From NCBI GenBank assembly GCA_010909165.1, contig MU008157.1, positions 806,001-870,000 of the forward strand: a stretch of 64,000 bases of DNA, read 5' to 3'. This document shows positions 24,542 through 35,764 of this stretch, one piece after another (positions within the stretch are counted from its first letter, which is position 1; each line of letters begins with the position of its first letter). The notes below the pieces were generated by a model that was not told the origin of the DNA, made no database searches, and saw nothing but the letters and a program-made list of their open reading frames with translations. The position numbers were made by a program, and so were the translations under genes. The stretch comes from Anthoceros angustus. Taxonomy: Eukaryota; Streptophyta; Anthocerotopsida; Anthocerotales; Anthocerotaceae.

Positions 24542-25456
24542 ATGATCAAGAGAGAGCAAGCTGGAGGAGTCTGGAGAGCAGCTTCTTGTAGCCTTCCTTG
24601 CTTCCGCAACACGCTCCTTTTTCTCTCTCTCTCCCCTCGCACATCGCAGCTCCCAGTTCGCAGCGCGTCGTCGTCGGCCTCGTCGTCGAGGCACAGCAGC
24701 AACCTCTACACTACGCGGTGTTGCACAGCAGCAGCTCTCCTTCGCCTCTGCCCTGCTGCTTCCCGTTTCCTCACCGGCTCGGGACTGTGCTGGGCTGTGC
24801 TCTGCTCTGCGCTGCTCTTCTGCAGGTTCTCCTTCTGCCCTAGCTATGTATGCGGCCTGTGCCCATGCCTCTCTCTACCACCTTCCCGGCTGTGGGGTCT
24901 CTCTTATCTGCTGCTCCCCGTGCCGCCCCAGGCGTTGAATTCAGGCAGCTCCCCCCCGGCTTCTGCCGCCTCCCCAAAGATCCTGCCCCCGTTCTTTCCC
25001 GGTTTGACTGCATTGCGGTGGTGGGTTTGTGATCTGCGGAGTTGGGGCTGCTGGGGTGGCGTTGTGTCGGGCCCTGCATTGCTGGTTTTGCTTTGTTTTG
25101 TTGGGTTTTTTCTCCTCTGCCTGCTGTGCTGCGGATGTGTCCTCAGCTGCTTCCTTAGCTCAAGGCCTTGCAAGCCTGGCTTGACTTGCCTTGACCTGGC
25201 TTGGGTAGGCAGGGCTTGGCTTGCCTTATCTTAGGCTCAGCTCTGCGTGCTTGCATCACGGGGCTAATGGGTGCGGGAATGTGTGATGGTGCAGCAGGGT
25301 GGATGAAGTGTCTTGTGGTTGCGCCTTCTTCCTCCGCCTGGTACGCTTCGTTGCTCCCCTGCCCAACGGAGTATGGGCAGACGCCAGTCTCCTTAGCGGT
25401 GAGGGGGAATCCAGGAGGTGGGTCTGCTCTTCTTCTATTGCCTCGTCTGTTGAAGA

Positions 25457-25495
<39 letters not shown>

Positions 25496-25741
25496 TGGAT
25501 GTTTGCTTCCCTGATTGCGCCTGGCGTGGCCAGGCCGAGACTGCCTCTAACCGGTGCCTGCATTGCAATTCAGGCTTGGCGGTCTGAGGCCTGGAGCCGT
25601 GTGCCTGGCTACGGCAGCGAGGGCGATCTGGCAGGAGCCGCCTTCCAAGATCCTGCCGGGGCCTGATCTTTGTGATCTCAGCTGGGAGGCACACTGGAGA
25701 GGGGATCCGCGCCGGGGTGGGAGCGTTCGGGGCGGAAGGGC
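24542..25741 (+). promoter_or_regulatory. Long GC-rich upstream/leader region of the bZIP gene
   Basis: About 1.2 kb upstream of the bZIP start is unusually C/T- and G/C-rich, with pyrimidine tracts (CTCTCTCTCTCC near 24630). Many short open frames overlap it on both strands and none resembles a known protein. Long leaders with upstream reading frames and introns are common in plant bZIP genes, but the transcription start cannot be placed from sequence alone. Confidence 0.4.
25463..25492. repeat. GT dinucleotide microsatellite
   Basis: An uninterrupted run of about 15 GT units lies roughly 250 bp upstream of the bZIP start codon, within its probable leader or promoter. Confidence 0.95.
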
Positions 25742-27586
<1,845 letters not shown>

Positions 27587-27751
27587 ATATTTTCGTCAGC
27601 TCAAGTCCTGAGTAGCTTACGTCTTGCAACATCATCTGGTATCTAGTAATACAATCATCTTCCGGGTCCTTTTTCTCTTTGCTGCAGTTTCGTTTTCCTT
27701 TATTTGTCTCCTACTATGTAGGCAGTACCATGGGCATGCAGCATCTAGGCT

Positions 27752-28090
27752 AGGCCTTGTAACCATGTGTGACTTCAGTGATTTGGGGCCTACTCTAGAT
27801 GATGGGGTATGCCACATCCTGGTCCTGCGTTACATTGCCCTGCATAGTGTGGATATTCGTGGAACAGGACCTCTTAGCCTCTATTCAATTGTGTCAAATC
27901 CCATCTCAAACCCAAGTCTTAGACAGGCTTGTGATCTCACCTAACCCTTGGCCATGTGGTCGTGGAGTCCCAGGTGCAAGACGTCAGTCGTCCTCTTCAG
28001 CTTTGGGCATGCCCCTGGCTCCTAGCTGCTTGCAGCTCTGTTGTGTGTTGATTGCCCAGTCCATAGAGATCTAGCTGTGCATCTCAGGAC
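27752..28090 (+). repeat. Dispersed repeat, copy A (bZIP 3' region)
   Basis: This stretch just downstream of the bZIP stop codon aligns with 33754-34097 on the same strand over about 340 bp, with many substitutions and small indels. Shared blocks include 'GATGCCACATCCTGGTCCTG', 'AACCCAAGTCTTAGACA' and 'GGTGCAAGACGTCA'. Confidence 0.85.
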
Positions 28091-29041
28091 TCGTCGCGTG
28101 TATTTTACACCGTCCACCAATTAGCCAGAGGAACTATTGTGGCCACGTACACGGCAAATAGGTAGTATTTAATTAGTTCTTCCTAAGAGCCCCGACATTC
28201 TTGGGCAACTAGGTGCATAGTTGTCTTTTGTCCACTGGTTTGCTACAAAATATTGCCCGAGATATAGCCCAGGGCTTTGTTCCGATCACAAGAATATAGT
28301 CCTTTGGGTACAGGGTGTAGTCCCAAGGTAAACAGAAACGACTAAATTTCACATGTGATTTGCTGACCTTCCAATGCGTTTCGCTAGCCGGAGCAGTTGG
28401 CACGGGGCCTGGGAAGCCTTTGCCGGGGCCGCCTAAGCCTTTGCCACTTATTTTGAGCCCCACATCACTTTACTCTGTCAAATGGGGCAAGTTATTCGCT
28501 AGTATCCATAGGTCTACGCTTTCACAATAAAATACACGTCCACACCTCGGCAACAAGCGTACTTGTTCGTCATCCTCCAAGGCCTAAACACAAAGCGCAA
28601 GTATGATCATCACACAAAATGGATGGCATGTCCCTGGTGATTCTAGATGCCCATAAGCTATTCCGAGATCCAGGATTATACACAGACCTAGGCAACTGCC
28701 TTAACACTTTAGCATCCAATCTACACAGACCTAGGCAACTGCCGTAACACTTTAGTATCCAATCTACAAAGTCCTAGACAACTGCCTTAACACTTTATCA
28801 TCCACTCTGATTCCCAACTTGCTTGTATGGCATAACATGTATGGCAGACGCTATTATTTTGGGTCTGCCATAAGGAAAACCCCGTTGAGCAGGGTGTAAG
28901 GGCGCTCCCTAAATGAAAGGAACCCACCTTCCCCAGATATTCACTAGAGTTGAGATAGTATTTAAAACCTACAACGGTACGGTATATTTTTTAACAAGGG
29001 GTGCATAATGAATCAATCGATCATAATATAAGATATTAAGA
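28091..29041. other. Intergenic region with a 43-bp minisatellite
   Basis: No gene was recognised. At 28681-28808 there are three tandem copies of a 43-bp unit containing CCTAGGCAACTGCC and AACACTTTA, differing by a few bases. A minus-strand open frame at 28209-28463 (84 codons, Gly/Pro-rich start) has no family resemblance. Confidence 0.6.
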
Positions 29042-29061
29042 CTCGGCATACATTTTCTCTC

Positions 29062-29525
29062 TTATTTTATTTGATTGCCTTCCAATTTACAATCGTCCAC
29101 ATTCAACCCGTATTCTTCTCCCAACTCTTGAATCATGATGAATTCATCCTCAGATTTCATAGACCATATGCATATGTGTCGCTTTAAGGATATACTCAGC
29201 CATTGAGTGGCAAGTGCGTCTCCCCATAGGCCAACTTCATCTTGGGGTGTTCCATGTTGGGGTCTTCCCTCTTCGAATGACGTCCCATCTTGCATTTCAG
29301 CATCTAGCGGTGTCCCATTTTGCATTGTCGCATCTTGCACATATGGATACTAAGGTTTAGATTTGGCACTTTCGCATCTGACATCATCTCATCCTGCACA
29401 TTTAATGCATCTTGCTCCTTAGCTACATATTGCACATCTAATGCCTTGTGCATATTTGATTCATCTTGCACATTTGATGCATCTGGCATATTTGACATTC
29501 CTTGCATATTTGATGCCTCTTGCAT
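29062..29525 (-). pseudogene. OTU-like domain relic with Asn/Met-rich repeat leader
   Basis: Two overlapping minus-strand frames (29525-29304 and 29340-29062) look like one broken gene. The second ends with 'WGDALATQWLSISLKRHICIW' followed by acidic residues. This resembles the C-terminal part of OTU cysteine-protease domains, where a Trp-Gly-Asp/His segment carries the catalytic histidine. The expected His is not obvious here. The first frame consists of a degenerate short repeat (x-S-N-M-Q-like units), visible in DNA as repeated CATATTTGAT/GCATCTTGCA. OTU domains are often found in plant transposons, which fits this repeat-rich setting. The assignment is tentative. Confidence 0.4.
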
Positions 29526-30009
29526 ATTTCACGTTGCATAGTTGTGTCAGCTAGCATTGTCTCGTCACATGATATTGCATTTTCCGATGTGCACAATAAG
29601 ATGCACTCACTTATTTTGGGGGCTAATTTCAAAGTAAACCTCATTTTAGTTTCACGGTTCGAGCGAAACCCTCTCATTTTTCGAGTTTCGTCAAGTCTTT
29701 CACCTTTTTGACTTCGGTCAATGGAATATGGCAGGCATTGAGATCTGGCATTCTCATGATTATAGCCAAACCCTCAAGTTTTCCGAGTTCTGTCAACCCT
29801 CTGAGCTTTTTGATTTCTGCTAATAGAAGATATGCCACATGTCATACTTTATGGTACAACAGATAATCTCATCCTACGAATATAAGTGTCTATATTATCT
29901 ATTTGATGAACCTCTTGCAATATCTTTGAAAGATAGTGCTCGAGATTATTAAGAGCGACTGGATCTTGATTTAGAATCCTATTTTTAAATTCATCCAAGG
30001 GTAAAAGAG

Positions 30010-30062
30010 GGGGGCGCCGACATGCTGGCGCTCACTTGGCAGGCTCATGTTTGACAAACGTA
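30010..30062 (+). repeat. Left inverted repeat of the methylase element
   Basis: It starts with GGGGGCGCCGACATGC, contains GGCAGGCT and then TTTGACA. The reverse complement of 32668-32731 gives a similar series in the same order (GGGGGCGCCCGGCATGC, then GGTCAGGCT, then TTTGACA). The two lie in opposite orientation on either side of the methylase pseudogene. Confidence 0.55.
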
Positions 30063-31202
30063 ACTGGCCTAAAACAATGTCATTGCTGCAGACTAAGTGG
30101 AAAGGTCTTCCATTCCGGCTTGAGTCTCCGAAGGGCATTGCCCTTGCACACTATCTATCACCTCTTCCAGTCCTTTCAGTCGAGCATGCTCCGTGTCTTC
30201 AAAGTTGTCATTTTCCTCCATCGCATTATCTTCGTCAGTATAGTCTCCTTCCGTGCCAATGTTGGAGTCGTTTTGTGGCCAAACGGCGTCCAGGGTCTGC
30301 TGCCCATCGTCCAGGATGTCACCGGTATTCTCCTTGCTTCTGTTAGCTGCCAAGCGAACAACCTGCGACTGAGACCCATCCTTTTCAGACAAACCCACCT
30401 CTTTTGCCTAAACTGGGTCGGGCCCCGACGATGTGGTTCATGATTCAACTCCTCTTCTGCATCCGGCGACACTTCATACTCGTGGATTCTTTGAGGAATA
30501 AACTCTACGCACCTCTTGTCTACCTCGATTGCAATGTAATTACGTCCACATAGCAATGCTGCCAAAGTCGTTGACCCACTCCCAGCACAAGCATCCAGAA
30601 TCCAATCCCCCTCTTTCGAGAAAAATTTGATGAGCCTCATCATCAAAGCCAAAGGCCTTTGATAAGCATAGACCACCAGCTTGTCCCATGATGTGTACGA
30701 CAACTTCTTCACCACAGTAGGATGCCCGATGACTGCCCGCCCATTGTTGAAAGACCCATGGATGTTAGTGGGGATCATGAAACTTTGATCTTCTTGCTAT
30801 TCGATGTTAAACCCCACCCTACAATCACGTATTCTATAGTGTCGTACCCACCCAAGTCGTTGTGCATATTTGTTTTCTCGTATACAAAAGAGATCAATCC
30901 TCCTCCTCTAAATCTGCACCACTTTTGCATGGCCTCTCTGACCATATGCAGCTCTTCAACAACATGCATCACTATCATTCTCATCTTCTGGCAGGTCGTC
31001 ATATCATGGAATATTGTACCCAATTGACTCTGGTCTAACTTCACATAATGTTTGCCCTTGTTGAACCCTCTGGGCACCCTCGTGAACCTCAAGAAAAAAT
31101 GCTTGAAAATCCTCATGCAGCTTTTTCAGGTCTTCAATATCTTTGACGTGCTGTATGTTTTGGCAAACGACATAGTGTATTGAGCGAGAGTGAAAGGGCA
31201 CG

Positions 31203-31226
31203 AGGGCGCTGGCATGCCAGCGCTCT
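31203..31226. repeat. GC-rich palindrome related to the element ends
   Basis: The 18-bp core GCGCTGGCATGCCAGCGC (31206-31223) is a perfect palindrome. It resembles the left end motif at 30010-30033, with about 19 of 24 positions the same, and is likewise followed by an ACAAAC sequence. It lies inside the methylase locus. Confidence 0.75.
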
Positions 31227-32334
31227 CCAATTAACAAACATTACCAACAATGGACGGCAGCGTGGTTACATTGCCCTCGAATGCAGTTTGAAATCTTGCT
31301 ATCATTCATCGGAGGAGTGTTGAGGGTATTCCTGTCTCACCATATCGAATGAGTCACATGCCAGATATTTTGCCATGGCCACTTGTATCACATGAAATTT
31401 CTTGCGCAAGGTTACTTCCTTCGCCATGCCATTGAGGTCCAGGAGTCCCATCAGTACCTTCTTTGTTGCACATATCAACATCTGCTAACCAGACTCTCCA
31501 TGTGGGACACCTTGAAAGCTTCGCCAGGGCTTCCCCTACATCTCTTTGGGTTTGACAAAAACCCCCTCAACCTGCTTCATCCCGTCAGTTGCCTTCCGCT
31601 TTCCCTTGCTCTTCTTAGTTGTTCCAGCTGCTACTTGCTTCGCTTGCTCAAGGAGCTCTACTGCTTCCCACTTCGTGAAGATTTTGTCCACGTTTTCCCA
31701 AACCTTTCCCTCGAGTTTGGCAATGCACAAAATATGAGTTATGTTGTCAACCTTGTTCTGCTTATACTGCTCATCTTTCCGCCCTTTGTCATGTTCAATC
31801 AACCCGAGCACTTTGTAAAGATTAAATTTCCAGTTCATGGTCATGCTCACATTATCCCGCTTGGCAATCTATAACTCATCTCTAAGGTACCGAACCTGTT
31901 CAATGAAATTCATTTTCTTTCGCTTATCTGCCATTTGGTTGTGATCGGTGGCCATTATCCTCATCTCCGGGACAATTAGGCCACAATACATATGGGCTTC
32001 GATCCATTGGAAACGTGCCTTTCCTGGTGATATATCTGCTAAATGCCTCATGGCTGTGTATGTGTCATTCCCCCTTAGAATGCCCATAACATACTTCTTT
32101 GCCCTAAACATTTTCCAATCAATTTGTTCAATGTCCTCGCACTCTGCAGGGTCAATCATACATAAAAGGGGAAGCACTTCTTTTTCAATCCTTCCCTTTG
32201 CAATGACACGTGCAAGATAGTTTACCCAGGCCTCATCAATTTTCCGGATCTGGGCATCAGGGGTCCAGAAGGCGGCAAGCCTAAGATTTTCGAGTTTCAC
32301 CAAAACAGTTTCAGGCACCACCTTTTTTGAGTAA

Positions 32335-32386
32335 GTAGACTGACGTATATTCGTAAGGTAGACTGACGTATATTCGTAAGGTAGAC
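32335..32386. repeat. 23-bp tandem duplication breaking the methylase frame
   Basis: Two identical 23-bp units begin GTAGACTGACGTATATTCG, at 32335-32357 and 32358-32380, followed by a partial third (GTAGAC). Since 23 is not a multiple of three, the insertion shifts the minus-strand reading frame. The same ten residues (VYLTNIRQST) are read at the join in both adjacent frames. Confidence 0.95.
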
Positions 32387-32667
32387 TTTGTCCATATGCG
32401 ACACCTCCAACCACTCACTGTCCATGGCCACGTGAATAATTTGAATGTCATTGCTGTCCAAAGGTCTAATTGCGCGCTTTCCTTTCATGTGCCGCTGGGT
32501 ATCCGCCGTATCCACTCTTGGAGTTTTCGTATTCTTGCCGCTTGTCTTCATGGACGTCTTGCGTTTTTGGGGTTGGGCGAGAGCGAAGCACAAGTTGAAG
32601 GCGAAGCAAGGGCAGGTTCCCTTGCATCTCTTTGGGTTCTCCTACATCTCTTTGGGTTTGATCATGT

Positions 32668-32731
32668 CAAATTGTTAGCCTGACCATTTTACTTGGCCTA
32701 TGCCGAGGGCCTGCATGCCGGGCGCCCCCTG
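32668..32731 (-). repeat. Right inverted repeat of the methylase element
   Basis: The reverse complement reads GGGGGCGCCCGGCATGC, then CTCGGC, then GGTCAGGCT, then TTTGACATG. It mirrors the left end at 30010-30062. It lies about 75 bp beyond the first codons of the methylase pseudogene. Confidence 0.5.
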
Positions 32732-33411
32732 CCATCACTGAAGGCGCCAGAGCCGCACCCCAAGCGTAGGCCCGCACGTAAAACCAGTTAAGACCAATAA
32801 TTTGACATGATCTCAAGTAATATAGCCGAGACTAACACTCGGAAGTAGCTTGGCTCACGAGGTTGGAGATGGTTGGTTCGATGCATCTATACTTATATTA
32901 TGAAATTTAACGTATTTAACCTTCCTTCAGTTGCACGCATGGAGTGCAGTATGGGTATTATTTATGGAAAAAACATTGGAGGCTGTAAGTCAATAACCAT
33001 AGCTGAATCAGAAAACACAAAGGTATACAGTTAGATCCAGGATCAAGACCCTAATTTTCCATCTTTTTGCATAACCATAAGGTTCAGACGCCATTTGAGA
33101 GCCCATAAAGAGGCCGGTTCCCCGTATATGTACCCTAATAGCCGCTTCATATATATTGAGCTGCTTCAAATATTATCTTGTTGATGAAAAAACTCACAGT
33201 GTGTGACAAGACAATGCGGAAACATGTTTATGAAAAATGAGGCACACGCCAAAAGATAACCTTATTATACAAACACAAAAGGATATGGGCGGCGTCGAAT
33301 GTAGTTGTCTTTTCAACATGCCTACTAAAAATATCAAGTAAAAGCTTGGCTTCCCGGAGTGGCGTGAGTCGCATGTGCGTGTGTCATAAGAGAAGTTGCA
33401 TATTCATACAT
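32732..33411. other. Intergenic region
   Basis: This is AT-rich sequence with no recognisable gene, repeat array or structured RNA. Confidence 0.5.
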
Positions 33412-33729
33412 TTAGTTATGAAGGTACATAGATCTTGGCATATCCAGGGTCCGCTCCCTTAGCTTATGGCAAACCCTTCTGGTGAGAAAACTAACGATCT
33501 TTCTTAAACATTCCAAATCATATTGTATTTCACGATCCACAAGAAATAGTGAACCATCACAGGCCACCACAAGCTTTGCTAGCTTTAATTTGTGCCTGCA
33601 ATCAACGTGAACATTGCCCTCTCTCTTGTTTCTAGCACCTACTTCAGAAATTTCCTCCATAAGGGTGATGATGGCATCATCAACAGCTGCGTCTGGTCCT
33701 GACCTAGTAGAGCAGGATGTCATAGACAT
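33412..33729 (-). CDS. Hypothetical open frame, 105 codons
   Basis: The predicted protein has a balanced composition with charged helices (for example 'DAAVDDAIITLMEEISE' and 'YDLECLRKIVSFLTRR'), unlike the random frames around it. It could be an exon or relic of a real gene. No family is recognised. It starts about 25 bp left of the second copy of the bZIP 3' repeat. Confidence 0.3.
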   Translation of the reverse strand: MSMTSCSTRSGPDAAVDDAIITLMEEISEVGARNKREGNVHVDCRHKLKLAKLVVACDGSLFLVDREIQYDLECLRKIVSFLTRRVCHKLRERTLDMPRSMYLHN

Positions 33730-33753
33730 GATTAGGAGGTCATCAGGTTACGC

Positions 33754-34097
33754 TGGGCCTTGTAACCATGAGTGTCATGGGGCCATCCTTCTGTAGATGA
33801 TGGGGATGCCACATCCTGGTCCTGCAGTACATTGCTCTGCATAGTGAAGATATTGGTGTAACAGGACCTCGTAGCCTCTACTCACCTACTAGCCATTCAA
33901 TTGTATCAAAACCCAACACAAACCCAAGTCTTAGACATGTCGGCTTGTGTTTAGCCAAACCCTTTTCCATGTGGTCCTGGAGTCCTAGGTGCAAGACGTC
34001 ATTCATCCTCTTTAGCTTTGGGCATGTCCCTAGCTCCTGGATGCTCGTAGCTTTGTTGTGTGCTCATTGCCCAATCCGGGCTTTGCATCTCAGGACT
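33754..34097 (+). repeat. Dispersed repeat, copy B
   Basis: Diverged copy of 27752-28090. It carries extra bases (an insertion of CACCTACTAGCC-like sequence near 33880) and many substitutions. No bZIP coding sequence lies next to this copy. Confidence 0.85.
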
Positions 34098-35764
34098 TTG
34101 GAAAGGAACCGAAAACGTAGAGAGCCTCCAAATCCATGGTCATAGACACACACACATGGTCACAAGTGAGAAACCTCAATAAGATAACAAGTAAGCTATA
34201 TGTACAATATCGATCCTCAGGTCGGCGAACTTGCTGACGACGCACGAAGCAAAGACAACTCCTATTGAATACTATCTACCTTAGCTTGTAGGGTTGCGAT
34301 GGCTTGCTAGATGGAGTTGTGAGAGCTGGCGAAGTAAGGTTGGACACAGTTTCCTGAACGCACTCGAACTCCTTCCCCTTCACCAACGTCATTGCCAGCA
34401 CCTCTACATCGTGATTCAAGCAAACCCTATTGCAACAAACCTCATTGAAACAACCCCTAACCCTAGGTACAGCACTCGGGAACAAAGTTTTTGGTGGGAC
34501 CGTATGTTCCAGAGTGAGCATCCACTCGGGAACAAAGTTTTTGGTGGGACCGTATGTTCCAGAGTGAGCATCGATACACCATACTTGCATTCTGGTACTA
34601 TCTTCTCTTACAGATACTTATTTACCAGTTCAGTCTTGCTTTACTTGAATTCTGGAGAGTCTTGAAAGCATAACGGTTTGGGCAGTCTTACATCACCTAG
34701 AGTTTTGGATAGTCTTATAGCATTAGGATTTTGGATAGTCTTATTGCACTGGGATTTGGGATAGTCTTATAGCATTAGGATTTTTGATAGTCTTATAGCA
34801 CTAGGATTTGGACAATCTTATAACACTAAGATTTTGGACAATCTTACAACACTAAGATTTTGGACAATCTTACAACACTAAGATTTTGGACAATCTTACA
34901 ACACTAAGATTTTGGACAATCTTACTAGGATTTTGAATAATCTTTATGTTGTTACTTCAAGCATGGGTGTAGCCCTTTGAAGAGCCACCCATCTCTCCTG
35001 CCTTCTTAGAATCTTGGACTGCCGTGGAGGCTCTATATAGCAGCAAGCCCTTCTTGGTGGTGCCCTAATTAGGTATATAGAGCAGCAAGCCCTTCTTGGT
35101 GGTGCCCTAATTAGGATGTCCTCGAGGCTACTTGGCACCGCTGCCCTCCGCTTCTCGTTGATCACATGGGGCATGCCATTTTTCTTTGTCCAAGGCTGGA
35201 TATGACGAATTGGACCATCGGACTATCCCTAGTCCGATTCCTATACCTCTAGAAAATATAAAAATCGAGAGGACAAAGTAAGTCAAATAAAGAAAAGAGA
35301 TAAAAAATACCATCTGTACCCGAAAAAAAAAGGGTGAACCCAACAAAGGGCACCAGGCCAAGGGACTAACTCCCGCGATAGCTTTTCTCAAAAAGTACGG
35401 GGCCAAAGGCCAAGTCCACCAAAGGCTGCAACTAAAATTCCAAAATAACGCGAGATTCCGACTGACGAACGCAAGACGCAAGGCACTTCTTCTCTCTTCC
35501 TTCCCGCGTGAATGTCTAACCGGTGACGAGGGTCCGTTAACCTATGGACATAGGTAGACTAGTCTAAAGCTTCATTGACTTTCGCCGACTGCTGAAGGGC
35601 GTTACTATATTCCAACTAACATGCCTCCGTCGCGGGAGCGGGACGGTGGAGGCCTCCCTTGAAGCACAGGAGGAACCCATTGCTGCTTGAAGCCTGTAGG
35701 CCGTTTTGGCCGTCCTTGTGAGAGGAAGGAGTTGGGCGCCCCTATTGTTTTATCAAGCGGACAG
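34098..35764. repeat. Cluster of three different tandem repeats
   Basis: Three local arrays follow one another: two 50-bp copies at about 34473-34572 (unit contains CACTCGGGAACAAAGTTTTT); about ten copies of a 23-25-bp unit at about 34690-34946 (consensus near ACACTAAGATTTTGGACAATCTT); and two 42-bp copies at about 35041-35124 (unit contains GCAGCAAGCCCTTCTTGGTG). From 35125 to 35764 I see no gene. This part would include the leader of the coiled-coil gene. Confidence 0.8.

Larger units (their letters stand above)
30093..32593 (-). pseudogene. Broken gene: ParB-like segment plus N4/N6 DNA methylase
   Basis: Minus-strand frames line up end to end: 32593-32297, 32414-31869, 31850-31536, about 31500-31304, 31237-31004, 31116-30775, 30778-30176 and 30398-30093. 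The segment at 32414-31869 contains 'GILRGNDTYTAMRHLADIS' and then 'PEMRIMATDHNQ'. It resembles the ParB/sulfiredoxin-like fold that often precedes DNA methylases in prokaryotes and phages. At 30660-30520 the methylase core is clear. 'YQRPLALMMRLIKFF' is followed by SAM-binding motif I, 'LDACAGSGSTTLAAL', then 'GRNYIAIEVDKRCVEFI'. This is the C-terminal signature of the N4/N6 (PF01555-type) class. The catalytic DPPY/SPPY motif was not found, so it is lost or out of frame. A 23-bp duplication at 32335-32380 and a shift near 30400 break the frame. The acidic C-terminal tail is in the last frame. Confidence 0.7.

Noticed and set aside
24542-25234. 230-codon plus-strand frame upstream of the bZIP gene
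   Set aside because: Ser/Leu/Cys-rich with no motif, in a C/T-rich leader with frames open on both strands. More likely chance than a gene.
34690-34946. Possible centromeric or telomeric satellite
   Set aside because: Only about ten units of 23-25 bp, no TTTAGGG-like telomere motif, and single-copy genes lie on both sides.
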